In this document: positions 6,477 to 13,134 of the stretch, one piece after another
Numbering within the stretch: the first letter of the stretch is position 1
Layout of the letters: every line of letters starts with the position of its first letter
NCBI GenBank assembly: GCA_910579335.1
Contig: CAJTUQ010000034.1
Span: forward strand, 299 to 13,432
Reading direction: 5' to 3'
Length of the DNA: 13,134 nt
DNA from: an uncultured Dorea sp.
GTDB lineage: Bacteria; Bacillota; Clostridia; Lachnospirales; Lachnospiraceae
Position numbers and translations under genes: made by a program
The notes under the pieces: generated by a model
Database searches by the model: none
What the model was told of the DNA's origin: nothing
What the model saw: the letters and a program-made list of their open reading frames with translations, nothing else

Positions 6477-6493
6477 ATTATTACAGTAATAAT
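6477..6493. repeat. 17-nt perfect dyad between the dehydratase and reductase genes
   Basis: ATTATTAC-A-GTAATAAT, two 8-bp arms around a single A at 6485. There is no U-run, so it is not an intrinsic terminator; it may be a protein-binding site or an RNA processing element between two cotranscribed genes. Confidence 0.5.
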
Positions 6494-6523
6494 GAACGAG
6501 TAAAACATGTAAGGAGGAGAGAT

Positions 6524-7510
6524 ATGTTACTTTTGTCAAGAGAGGATATTAAAAAGGTATTTTCTATTCAGGAAGCTGTGGAGGCGGATAAAAAGGCATT
6601 TACCCTTGTGGCAGACGGGAAATGTGATTCTCCGCTGCGCACAAAGATTCTGGCGCCGAAATATGACGGATGCTTTCTTTTCATGCCTGCCTATGCGGAG
6701 GAGATGGAGGCGGCGTCATTGAAAGCCGTAAACATTTTTCCACGTAATGCGGACTGCGGACTGCCGGTATGTCCGGCACAGGTGCTTTTAATTGATGGAA
6801 AGACAGGAGTTGTGACGGCGGTTTTGGACGGAACCTATGTAACGCAGCTTCGGACGGGTGCGTCTACCGGTGCGGCGTTTGACCTGCTGGCTAAGAAAGA
6901 CTGCAGGATAGGCGCTTTAATCGGAACCGGGGGACAAGCGGCCTGTCAGCTGGAGGCGATGATTGCGGTAAGAAAATTAGAGGAAGTGCGGGTCTGCGCA
7001 TTAAATTATGAAAAAACAGAAAGGTTTGTAAAACAGATGCAGGAGGAGCTTCAATCCTATGGGACAAAGATTACGGCAGTGCGGACATCGGACGAGGCAA
7101 TTGATGATGCGGACCTTCTGGTTACGGTTACGCCGTCGTCCGTACCCGTATTTGACGCAACGAAGGTGAAAAAGGGATGTACGATAAGCTGCGTAGGCGC
7201 ATATCAGCATCATATGCAGGAACTGGACCCGGCCATTCTGCCAAGAGCGTCAAAGATTTATTTTGATTCAAAGGAGGCGGTGCTGTCGGAATCCGGAGAT
7301 ATTTTGAAACCATTGGAGGAAGGCATTATTACGGAGAAAGATTTTACGGGTGATATTGGGGAAGTTGCCAAAGGAGAGCTTGCAGGCAGAGAAAATGATG
7401 AGGAAATCATTGTATATGAGACAGTAGGCGTAGGTGCGCAGGATTTGGTGACGGCTAAAGCCATTTATGAGAAAGCGCTAAAAGCCGGTGTGGGCACGCA
7501 GTGGGGATAG
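6524..7510 (+). CDS. Ornithine cyclodeaminase/mu-crystallin family protein, probably an imine or oxo-acid reductase
   Basis: NAD(P)-dependent enzyme of 328 aa, the normal family size. Seen: conserved Lys in SLKAVN (K67), LDGTYVTQLRTGASTGAA (101-118) with R110, Rossmann loop IGTGGQA (133-139) and VGAYQHHMQELD (224-235). In true ornithine cyclodeaminase this last motif carries the catalytic Asp in a GxDxPGKTE context; here Tyr227/Gln228 occupy it. Such members include ketimine reductases and archaeal-type alanine dehydrogenase, so I infer reduction of a cyclic imine or reductive amination rather than cyclodeamination. It follows the IlvD/Edd-like gene in the same direction without a terminator, with a strong AAGGAGGAG site, and a terminator closes the pair. 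Likely the two enzymes act in sequence: dehydration to an imine or 2-oxo acid, then reduction. Confidence 0.88.
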   Translation: MLLLSREDIKKVFSIQEAVEADKKAFTLVADGKCDSPLRTKILAPKYDGCFLFMPAYAEEMEAASLKAVNIFPRNADCGLPVCPAQVLLIDGKTGVVTAVLDGTYVTQLRTGASTGAAFDLLAKKDCRIGALIGTGGQAACQLEAMIAVRKLEEVRVCALNYEKTERFVKQMQEELQSYGTKITAVRTSDEAIDDADLLVTVTPSSVPVFDATKVKKGCTISCVGAYQHHMQELDPAILPRASKIYFDSKEAVLSESGDILKPLEEGIITEKDFTGDIGEVAKGELAGRENDEEIIVYETVGVGAQDLVTAKAIYEKALKAGVGTQWG

Positions 7511-7551
7511 GAAATCATAGCTATAAAATAATTAAGGCGGATTAAAGTAAG

Positions 7552-7588
7552 GCCGCCGCATTTTAAATTGATGCGGCGGCTGGTTTTT
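7552..7588 (+). terminator. Intrinsic terminator of the dehydratase-reductase operon
   Basis: A 10-bp GC-rich perfect stem (7552-7561 GCCGCCGCAT with 7571-7580) and a 9-nt loop are followed by TGG and five T. It sits between convergent genes and may slow transcription from the other side as well. Confidence 0.92.
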
Positions 7589-7593
7589 CTGTA

Positions 7594-8553
7594 CTATATG
7601 AGATTGCTTTTCAGATGACACTGGTAGCCGAGATTTAACAGCCGCTGTTTGACCACTTCGGCATTTTTGACGTCCGTATTGGAGAGAAGTATGTAAAGCC
7701 TGCCGCCGTCCAAAATCCCCATATAATCTGTCTGGCGGATGTTGCAGGCAATTTTTTCAGCAATCTCCTCATAATTTTGATATCCCATTACGATTTCTGC
7801 CAATGCACATTCTGTCAGGCCTTTTTCTTTCGCTTTAAGGAATGTCTTTACCAGGGCCGTAAACGCTTTTTCATTCAGCACATTGGTACCTTCCATATGA
7901 TTTTTGCGTCTGAAACCAGCCATGCATCGCTTGGCGCGCAGGACGGCATTCTGGACAAGAGCTGTAATAACCGTCAGCCGGTTTATAGCAGACATATCCA
8001 GCTGCTGTTGTGGGATGCCCCAGAACATCAGGATAAGCTGAAGATTGTCTTCGGCATATACGCCGCCTGCCATTAACGGAAGACCCGCTTCCATAGTTTT
8101 ATTCAGGTAGATTTGGCCGTCTTTAAGTTTTAGATACATCTTTTCCATTGACGAATATTTTATGGAGTTCCCTAAGGTTCTCGCTTCGCAGGATGTGGAT
8201 GAAAACAGTCTGGCATAATCATTATTTACTACCATATACACGGCCACGTCCCTGGTGTCCATCAGCTTTGCCAGCGTTGGCGCGGCATAAAACAACACCT
8301 CTTCAGTCGTATATTTTTCAAGGCTGGATATGATTTCATAAACGATATCCAGACCGTCTTTGTAACTGTCGGGCTGTTTCTTGGAAAGTTCTTTCAGTCT
8401 GGAATTGCCGTTGTTAAGGAGTCTTTGCAGATTTTCAATTTCCCGGTCTTTTTTATCCAGAAGTTTCTTTTGAGCCTCCAGTTCGTTTTTTAGTTCTTCA
8501 ATCATTAGCTGTGCTGTGTCTCTGTTCATCATTCGTGGTTCTTCCGAATACAA
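7594..8553 (-). CDS. Soluble coiled-coil / GAF / degenerate GGDEF protein, PelD-like candidate c-di-GMP receptor
   Basis: Positions here follow the 322-residue reading frame that opens at 8562. Order: charged coiled coil (about 16-62), a GAF-like alpha/beta domain (about 68-212), then a GGDEF-fold remnant (about 224-316). In the last, IRQTD-YMGIL-DGGRLYILL (275-293) aligns with RxxD-x5-GGDEF of diguanylate cyclases: the inhibitory-site RxxD (R276, D279) is intact but the catalytic GGDEF is DGGRL. This is the PelD pattern, where the dead cyclase domain binds c-di-GMP; unlike PelD there are no membrane helices and no pel genes nearby. Start choice: AAAGAGGTGAT near 8557-8570 is an excellent ribosome binding site that swallows the GTG (8562) and ATG (8559); the TTG at 8553 lies 8 nt past its GAGG core and is preferred. 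The ATG at 8532 is an alternative. Signalling partner unknown. Confidence 0.72.
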   Translation of the reverse strand: MYSEEPRMMNRDTAQLMIEELKNELEAQKKLLDKKDREIENLQRLLNNGNSRLKELSKKQPDSYKDGLDIVYEIISSLEKYTTEEVLFYAAPTLAKLMDTRDVAVYMVVNNDYARLFSSTSCEARTLGNSIKYSSMEKMYLKLKDGQIYLNKTMEAGLPLMAGGVYAEDNLQLILMFWGIPQQQLDMSAINRLTVITALVQNAVLRAKRCMAGFRRKNHMEGTNVLNEKAFTALVKTFLKAKEKGLTECALAEIVMGYQNYEEIAEKIACNIRQTDYMGILDGGRLYILLSNTDVKNAEVVKQRLLNLGYQCHLKSNLI

Positions 8554-8586
8554 TTCCATCACCTCTTTGCTGTTTTTAACACAATT

Positions 8587-8615
8587 ATTTTGCTCGTTTT
8601 TTTTGAAAATGTCAA
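8587..8615 (-). promoter_or_regulatory. Promoter of the GAF/GGDEF-like gene
   Basis: On the minus strand a perfect TTGACA (8610-8615) and a 17-nt A-rich spacer precede CAAAAT (8587-8592). The leader is about 25 nt. For the divergent gene at 8711 I see no convincing promoter in the 8616-8700 stretch, although CATAATCTATAGA near 8679-8691 could hold a -10. Confidence 0.6.
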
Positions 8616-8710
8616 GAGAGATAAAAACGGATTTTATAGAAATTACGGCGGTCGGTGAACCAACTGGACGGCAGTGACATAATCTATAGAAAAAGCATTA
8701 GGAGTATTTT

Positions 8711-9187
8711 ATGGATTATGCGAATTTAGTTCCTATTATAGGCGTAATTGTAAATATAACGCGGGGAAATGACTGCTGCAGCCAAATGTTGTCACTTAGA
8801 ACGGAAAATGGAATCGTGAATTTTGCCGTTGACATGGATACGTTAATTATTGACAGCAGACAGCTCAGGCAGGGGATGCGCGTGGCGGCATTCTATGACA
8901 GTAATCTTCCGGTGCCGCTTATCTTCCCGCCTCAGTACCGCGCACAGATTGTTACGGTGCTTGGGAGGAATGAGCAGATTATGCTGAATTATTTTGACGA
9001 CGGCCTGACGGCGGCGGACGGTTCTCTTCAGCTCAATATAGCGGCGGGCACGGTGATAAAAACAGTGAATGGGCAAAATATTACCTGTAATCTTGGAGAG
9101 CATATGCTGCTGGTATATTATACGGTTACAACTAGGAGCATACCGCCGCAGACAACACCGAGAAAGATCATTGTGCTGTGCAGCTAG
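8711..9187 (+). CDS. Unrecognised small beta-rich protein with apparent internal duplication
   Basis: I do not recognise this 158-residue protein. It has no signal peptide or membrane helix, so it is probably cytoplasmic. It is rich in alternating hydrophobic residues, suggesting beta barrels. Two halves look related: residues about 40-85 end with GMRVAAFYDSNLPVPLIFPPQ then a short basic turn and IVTVL, and residues about 108-157 end with GEHMLLVYYTV, IPPQ and IIVL. This suggests tandem OB-like units. A TTAGGAG site lies 7 nt before the ATG. It is divergent from the GAF/GGDEF-like gene and upstream of the surface-protein gene; no terminator is visible in the 102 bp after it, so read-through is possible. 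Confidence 0.8.
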   Translation: MDYANLVPIIGVIVNITRGNDCCSQMLSLRTENGIVNFAVDMDTLIIDSRQLRQGMRVAAFYDSNLPVPLIFPPQYRAQIVTVLGRNEQIMLNYFDDGLTAADGSLQLNIAAGTVIKTVNGQNITCNLGEHMLLVYYTVTTRSIPPQTTPRKIIVLCS

Positions 9188-9226
9188 GGGAAATGAATGG
9201 AAAGAATGTAAACAAAAAGATAATAA

Positions 9227-9255
9227 TTGGAAAATGTAACATTTTATGTTAGTAT
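9227..9255 (+). promoter_or_regulatory. Possible promoter of the surface-protein gene
   Basis: TTGGAA (9227-9232), a 17-nt spacer and TAGTAT (9250-9255). A small dyad AACAT-TTT-ATGTT (9238-9250) fills the spacer and could be an operator. The hexamers are only moderate. Confidence 0.4.
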
Positions 9256-9289
9256 TAAGAAAAATACAAAGAAAAGGGGAAAAATTTAT

Positions 9290-11062
9290 ATGAGAAAAGA
9301 GTGGAGGAAAAGGATTAGGCTGCCGCTGGCAGGGATTCTGTCGTTATTTTTTGCTTTTATTATGACTTCATCGGCAGAAGCTGCCCAATCTGTAGTATAC
9401 ACTTCCATGACGGAAGGAATTACAACAAGCTCCGGTGATGGAACGAAGGAAAATCCTTATAATAAGTTTGAAGATGCAGTAAAAAATGTGGATGATGGAG
9501 GGACAATATATATTCTGGCAGGTAAAAGTGCGCTGTTAAATGATGCGGACAGTCAGAACAAACCATTTGTCATTAATAAAAGCGTGCGCATTTTATCGGA
9601 TTCTGATACGCAAAAAGCAACACTGAACAGCAGGGCGGCAGGAATTGTGCTTGGTGCGGACGTTACATTTGAAAATATTGAAATGAATGTCACCAACAAA
9701 CAATATGCCCAAATATTTGCTAACGGCCACAGCCTTACTTTGAAAAACGTAACCCGTGTGCCAGGAACCAGGCTGCTTCATATTGTTGCAGGGGGTCTTT
9801 CGCTGAATGAAAGCGGGTTGCCGGACGTAGGGCAGAGCGGCAGAGTCACGATACAGGGAAAGTGTGAGTTTGGCAATATATATGCAGGAAGCATTAACGA
9901 TGCATTTTGGGGTGACTCATCTATCCATATCGAAAATATAACCGCTGATTCAAAACTGGGAAATATATATGCCGGCGGTGCAGATGCCGCAATCGTCAGC
10001 GGAGACTGGTTCGGCGGCGAGGAGCCGCCGGCGCCGCAGCCGAATCCCCAGGCATATGGAGTAATTGGAAAGGTGGATGTCCTGCTTGGCGGGGCTCCGG
10101 TTATGGCTGTTGACGGAGAAGGAGCACAGGATGGGACGGAGGTAGTCTGCAAATCGGAGTATGCACGCGGATACCATTCGTTTTTAAATGTCTCAAAGCT
10201 TACCGTGCAGGGAGAACTCCGCCCTAAGCAGTTGACGGCGCTGGCGGGAAAGGGACTGGATCTTTCCGTGCAGTCTGAAGGTGTGCTGAATCTTACGGAT
10301 AAAGGAGATTTGGAGATAAATGATTTTGCGGGCGGAGGAAGATTGGTTTTGAACACAAATGCCGTAATGACTGTATATGGTAAGGTAACAGGCAGCACGG
10401 TATTTGAAACTGAAAAATATAAAGGAAATAACAGTTATTCGGGAATTGTTACGGAAAACCATGTTTATATTAAGACGGCTCCGGATTCGGAGGGTGTTTT
10501 CACTTTTGAGCCATACCCGACGCAGGAGAAGCTGCAGCTTAAGAAGCAGACGGACGGCGGTTGGAAGATTGTCGGACAAGAGGAATCAAAGCCGCCTGTG
10601 GAGCCGGAGGAACCGACGCCGCCGGTACAGCCGGAGGAGCCAAAACCGCCTGTGGAACCGGAACAGCCCAAACCGGAGACGCCGGCACCGACACTGCCGA
10701 CGCCGACACCGCCGACGCCGACACCGCCGCCGGCAGTGTCTGAGCCTTCATCGCCGTCTGTGACAGCGCCCCAGACAGGAAAGATTTCTCTTTCCAGGCC
10801 AAAGGTGAAGCTGAAAAAAGGGAAAAAATATGCAGTTATAAAATACAACAAAGTAAAGGGTGCCGACGGGTACGAAATTTATCGCTCTACGAAAAAGAAA
10901 TCGGGATACAAGAAGGTAGTATCGACGAAGAAGACAACATATAAAAATAAGAAGCTCAAAAGTAAACGGAAATATTACTACAAGGTCCGGGCATACCGAA
11001 AAGTGAATGGGAAGAAGATTTATTCCGCATATAGCACAGTAAAAGCTGTGAAAGTGAAATAA
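9290..11062 (+). CDS. Secreted surface protein: beta-helix region, Pro-rich spacer, Lys-rich Fn3-like domain
   Basis: Exported protein of 590 aa from the ATG at 9290 (AAGGGGA site 10 nt upstream); an in-frame upstream ATG at 9227 adds 21 residues that would spoil the signal peptide and lacks a good site. Signal peptide: basic MRKEWRKRIRLP, hydrophobic core, cleavage likely near SSAEAA/QS (about residue 32). Residues about 40-430 look like a pectate-lyase-type right-handed beta helix, with repeated short strands such as GDGTKENPYNKFEDAVKNV and FENIEMNV. A Pro/Glu/Thr spacer spans about 432-490. The last 90-100 residues are an Fn3-like domain (KVKGADGYEIYRSTKKKSGY; YYYKVRAY), a style very common in Lachnospiraceae. 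The C-terminal 100 residues contain 30 Lys and 5 Arg, so they could bind the anionic wall. There is no sortase motif. The ligand or substrate is unknown. Confidence 0.88.
   Translation: MRKEWRKRIRLPLAGILSLFFAFIMTSSAEAAQSVVYTSMTEGITTSSGDGTKENPYNKFEDAVKNVDDGGTIYILAGKSALLNDADSQNKPFVINKSVRILSDSDTQKATLNSRAAGIVLGADVTFENIEMNVTNKQYAQIFANGHSLTLKNVTRVPGTRLLHIVAGGLSLNESGLPDVGQSGRVTIQGKCEFGNIYAGSINDAFWGDSSIHIENITADSKLGNIYAGGADAAIVSGDWFGGEEPPAPQPNPQAYGVIGKVDVLLGGAPVMAVDGEGAQDGTEVVCKSEYARGYHSFLNVSKLTVQGELRPKQLTALAGKGLDLSVQSEGVLNLTDKGDLEINDFAGGGRLVLNTNAVMTVYGKVTGSTVFETEKYKGNNSYSGIVTENHVYIKTAPDSEGVFTFEPYPTQEKLQLKKQTDGGWKIVGQEESKPPVEPEEPTPPVQPEEPKPPVEPEQPKPETPAPTLPTPTPPTPTPPPAVSEPSSPSVTAPQTGKISLSRPKVKLKKGKKYAVIKYNKVKGADGYEIYRSTKKKSGYKKVVSTKKTTYKNKKLKSKRKYYYKVRAYRKVNGKKIYSAYSTVKAVKVK
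10592..10672 (+). repeat. Three tandem 27-nt units coding a 9-residue Pro/Glu repeat
   Basis: In-frame units PPVEPEEPT, PPVQPEEPK and PPVEPEQPK at 10592-10618, 10619-10645 and 10646-10672. They form the start of the proline-rich spacer of the surface protein and could vary in copy number between strains. Confidence 0.85.
10697..10726 (+). repeat. Two perfect 15-nt tandem units coding PTPTP
   Basis: CCGACGCCGACACCG occurs at 10697-10711 and again at 10712-10726. It lies later in the same proline-rich spacer and keeps frame with any change in copy number. Confidence 0.9.
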
Positions 11063-11090
11063 GCGGAAAATTTCGTATGCAGAGAGTTAT

Positions 11091-11117
11091 AAATATCGGA
11101 AAAAATACGATATTTTT
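11091..11117 (+). terminator. Probable weak terminator after the surface-protein gene
   Basis: A perfect but AT-rich 8-bp stem (AAATATCG at 11091-11098 with 11108-11115) and a 9-nt loop run into five T (11113-11117). It starts 28 nt after the stop codon. The low GC makes it weaker than the other terminators here. Confidence 0.6.
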
Positions 11118-11171
11118 AATAAAGGATTGCTGTCATAATTACTAACTAAGGAAAAGAGAGGAAGATTTTAC

Positions 11172-11888
11172 ATGGATGTACAGCTTCATTATGTTGTGAG
11201 GGGGAGTGGGGAGCCGCTTATATTGCTGCATGGAAATGGGGAAGACGGAACTTATTTTAGTCATCAGATTGCCTTTTTCCAGAAGTCGTACCGCGTCATT
11301 GCTGTGGATACCAGGGGACATGGGAAAACGCCCAGAGGAGAGGAGCCGTTTACAATCAGCCAGTTTGCGGATGATTTATATGTCTTTATGAAAGAGCATG
11401 AAATCAGACGCGCCGACATGCTTGGTTTTTCAGACGGCGCCAATATTGCGCTGCTTTTCGCAATACGCCATCCGGAGAGAGTGAACCGTCTTATTTTAAA
11501 CGGAGCGAATTTAAACCCCGGAGGGTTAAAAACATCTGTAAGATTTTCTTTGATAAAAGAATACAGAGCGGCGAAGGCGTCTGCTGACGAGAGTGAAGAA
11601 GCTTATAAAAAGATGGAGCTTTTAAGGCTGATGGTAAAGGAGCCGAGTATCCCGGTCAACGAACTTAAAGAGGTGCGCGTCCCGACGCTTGTGATTGTCG
11701 GGGAGGACGACATGATTAAAAAGAGCCACAGCAGGAAGATCTATAAAAAACTTCCGGCGGCAAAGCTTGCGGTGATTCCGGGAAATCATTTTATTGCGAA
11801 TGAGAATTATGATTTGTTTAATCTTGAAGTTGCTAAATTTTTAGAAGAAAACAGAAAGAGTGAAAACAGAAAAAATAGTACATCTTAA
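11172..11888 (+). CDS. Alpha/beta-fold hydrolase
   Basis: Cytoplasmic serine hydrolase of 238 aa. Seen: oxyanion-loop motif LLHGNGED (18-25), DTRGHGKT (46-53), nucleophile elbow GFSDG with Ser87 (85-89), acid residue D180 in GEDDMI (177-182) and catalytic His206 in PGNHFIA (203-209). The cap region between about 115 and 165 is short. The closest general types are small carboxylesterases and proline-iminopeptidase/3-oxoadipate-lactonase-like hydrolases; the substrate cannot be told. The start ATG at 11172 follows a GAGAGGAAG site. A hairpin follows the stop codon, and the ABC exporter gene begins 93 bp downstream, so partial cotranscription is possible. Confidence 0.92.
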   Translation: MDVQLHYVVRGSGEPLILLHGNGEDGTYFSHQIAFFQKSYRVIAVDTRGHGKTPRGEEPFTISQFADDLYVFMKEHEIRRADMLGFSDGANIALLFAIRHPERVNRLILNGANLNPGGLKTSVRFSLIKEYRAAKASADESEEAYKKMELLRLMVKEPSIPVNELKEVRVPTLVIVGEDDMIKKSHSRKIYKKLPAAKLAVIPGNHFIANENYDLFNLEVAKFLEENRKSENRKNSTS

Positions 11889-11901
11889 TGGAGAGATGGT
11901 T

Positions 11902-11922
11902 ATGATTGCGGCTTGCGCATGA
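11902..11922 (+). CDS. Possible six-codon leader ORF (MIAACA) before the ABC exporter
   Basis: ATG-ATT-GCG-GCT-TGC-GCA-TGA, with a GGAGAG site 6 nt before the ATG. Its codons form the left arm of the hairpin at 11908-11935 and its stop lies in the loop. It could be a leader peptide controlling the ABC exporter by attenuation, as known for the bmrB leader of bmrCD, or it may be chance. No coding evidence beyond position. Confidence 0.25.
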   Translation: MIAACA

Positions 11923-11939
11923 TGTGCGCTGCCGCTTTT
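11908..11939 (+). terminator. Hairpin with short U-run between hydrolase and ABC exporter genes
   Basis: GCGGC-TT-GCGCA pairs with TGCGC-T-GCCGC around a 5-nt loop, followed by four T (11936-11939). It is GC-rich with a small internal bulge. It may terminate hydrolase transcripts or serve as an attenuator for the downstream exporter. Confidence 0.65.
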
Positions 11940-11981
11940 GATATGGGAATAGATTATAAAGTTTTAAGGGGAAGGCAGAGA

Positions 11982-13134
11982 ATGAAATCATTGCTTATCT
12001 ATTTAAAAAATTACAAAAAAGAGACAGTTCTTGCACCGTTATTTAAACTTCTTGAAGCGTCTTTCGAGCTTCTTGTCCCGCTTGTGATGGCGGCGGTTAT
12101 CGACAACGGAATTGCAAACGGCGACAAGCCATATGTAATAAGGATGTGCCTGATTATGGTGGCGCTTGGAATCGTCGGGCTTGTCTGCTCAATTACTGCG
12201 CAGTATTTCTCGGCTAAAGCTGCCACCGGCTTTGCAACAGAACTCAGGAAGGCTTTGTTTTCCCACATCCAGAATTTCAGCTTCTCTAAAATGGACACGA
12301 TCGGAACTTCCACGCTGATTACAAGGATGACAAGTGACGTCAATCAAGTACAGTCCGGGGTCAATCTTGTATTGCGGCTATTCCTGCGCTCGCCCTTTAT
12401 TGTAGTTGGAGCGATGGCGATGGCGTTTACTGTAGATGTGCAGGGAGCATTTGTGTTTGTTGTGGCAATTCCGCTTCTTTCTGTCGTAGTGTTTGGAATC
12501 ATGCTCGTTACGATGCCGCTTTACAAAAAAGTACAGTCTGATTTGGACAAAGTCCTTTTGATTACAAGGGAAAATCTTATGGGGGCAAGAGTGATTCGTG
12601 CTTTTAACAAGGAAAAGTCCGAGGAACGATATTTTGAGAGGAGCAATCAGGAGCTGACGGATGCACAAAAATATGTAGGCAAGCTTTCCGGACTGATGAA
12701 TCCGCTCACGTACATTATCGTAAACGGGGCGCTCATCGTTTTGATTTATGTGGGGGCGCTGCGGGTCGATGCGGGGATTCTGACCCAGGGCGAGGTCGTG
12801 GCTCTTATTAATTATATGTCTCAGATTCTTGTGGAGCTTGTAAAGCTTGCAAATCTGATTATTACGGTGACAAAGGCAATTGCCTGCGGCAACCGGATTC
12901 AGAGTGTTTTCGAAGAGAAGGCAGGTATACCGGAAGGGAATGTAGATGATATATTTTCCGGGGAGGAGGAAGCTTTTATTGAATTTGACCATGTTTCGAT
13001 GCGGTATGAAGGAGCGGGTGCGGATTCTCTCAGTGATATCAGTTTCCGTGTGAAGAAGGGACAGACTATCGGAATTATCGGAGGGACAGGCTCAGGGAAA
13101 TCATCGGTCGTCAACTTGATTCCGAGATTTTATG
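11982..13134 (+). CDS. ABC exporter half-transporter, permease fused to ATPase (C-terminus cut by window edge)
   Basis: I translated 384 codons from the ATG at 11982, which follows an AAGGGGAAGG site; no stop occurs before the window ends. Residues about 1-310 are a type I exporter transmembrane domain with about six helices, beginning MKSLLIYLKNYKKET and including the coupling-loop region around LLITRENLMGARVIRAFNKE. The nucleotide-binding domain starts near residue 330 (FIEFDHVSMRYEG) and has Walker A GGTGSGKSS at 367-375 with K373. The signature motif, Walker B and H-loop lie beyond the edge. This is the LmrA/BmrC/YfiB-type multidrug or lipid exporter group; in Lachnospiraceae a second half-transporter often follows, which cannot be checked here. 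Substrate unknown. Confidence 0.93.
   Translation, partial: MKSLLIYLKNYKKETVLAPLFKLLEASFELLVPLVMAAVIDNGIANGDKPYVIRMCLIMVALGIVGLVCSITAQYFSAKAATGFATELRKALFSHIQNFSFSKMDTIGTSTLITRMTSDVNQVQSGVNLVLRLFLRSPFIVVGAMAMAFTVDVQGAFVFVVAIPLLSVVVFGIMLVTMPLYKKVQSDLDKVLLITRENLMGARVIRAFNKEKSEERYFERSNQELTDAQKYVGKLSGLMNPLTYIIVNGALIVLIYVGALRVDAGILTQGEVVALINYMSQILVELVKLANLIITVTKAIACGNRIQSVFEEKAGIPEGNVDDIFSGEEEAFIEFDHVSMRYEGAGADSLSDISFRVKKGQTIGIIGGTGSGKSSVVNLIPRFY

Noticed and set aside
6524..7510. Annotation as a true ornithine cyclodeaminase
   Set aside because: The Asp of the GxDxPGKTE motif is missing, replaced by the AYQHHMQELD context seen in reductase-type members.
10404..10851. Several overlapping frames in the proline-rich coding region, including Arg-rich and Gly/Val-rich ones
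   Set aside because: They are by-products of the repetitive GC-rich codons of the surface-protein spacer and show no independent start signals.

Overview
This window looks like a chromosomal segment of a low-to-mid GC Clostridia, most likely a Lachnospiraceae relative. The clues are strong AGGAGG-type ribosome binding sites, compact hairpin/U-run terminators, an AGCS symporter, a lysine-rich Fn3-tailed surface protein and half-size ABC exporters, all typical of gut Lachnospiraceae. There is no rRNA, tRNA, CRISPR, transposase or phage gene. The family-level assignment is an inference from protein style, not from a marker gene.

Layout. (1) 1-667, minus: an OmpR-type response regulator cut by the left edge, with a clear sigma-A-like promoter and an inverted repeat over its -35. 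(2) 947-2350, plus: an AGCS sodium:alanine/glycine symporter closed by a strong terminator. (3) 2406-4556, minus: three genes that appear to form one regulatory unit, an Rrf2 repressor, a COG2910 NAD(P)-binding protein and a macrodomain-linked-class (SirTM-like) sirtuin. Three near-identical 19-bp operators (TGTAA-N9-TTACA) sit on the two promoters of this unit. (4) 4789-7510, plus: a divergent IlvD/Edd dehydratase followed by an ornithine-cyclodeaminase/mu-crystallin family reductase, ending in a strong terminator. (5) 7594-8553, minus: a soluble coiled-coil/GAF/degenerate-GGDEF protein that keeps an RxxD c-di-GMP I-site. (6) 8711-9187, plus: a small unrecognised beta-rich protein that looks internally duplicated. 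(7) 9290-11062, plus: a secreted beta-helix/proline-rich/Fn3 protein. (8) 11172-11888, plus: an alpha/beta hydrolase. (9) 11982-end, plus: an ABC exporter half-transporter cut by the right edge, preceded by a hairpin that overlaps a six-codon reading frame.

The most interesting parts are three. First, the Rrf2 circuit puts a probable ADP-ribosylating-type sirtuin (catalytic His replaced by Gln) and a dinucleotide-binding oxidoreductase under one autoregulated redox/stress-type repressor, without the usual macrodomain/GcvH-L/LplA2 partners. Second, the IlvD/Edd paralogue retains two cluster cysteines, a metal Glu and the catalytic Ser but has lost the carbamylated Lys and a metal-binding Asp. 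It is paired with a family member that lacks the cyclodeaminase Asp, which suggests an uncharacterised dehydratase/imine-reductase pathway. Third, the PelD-like protein is a candidate free-standing c-di-GMP receptor. Functions beyond family level are inferred; no database search was possible.
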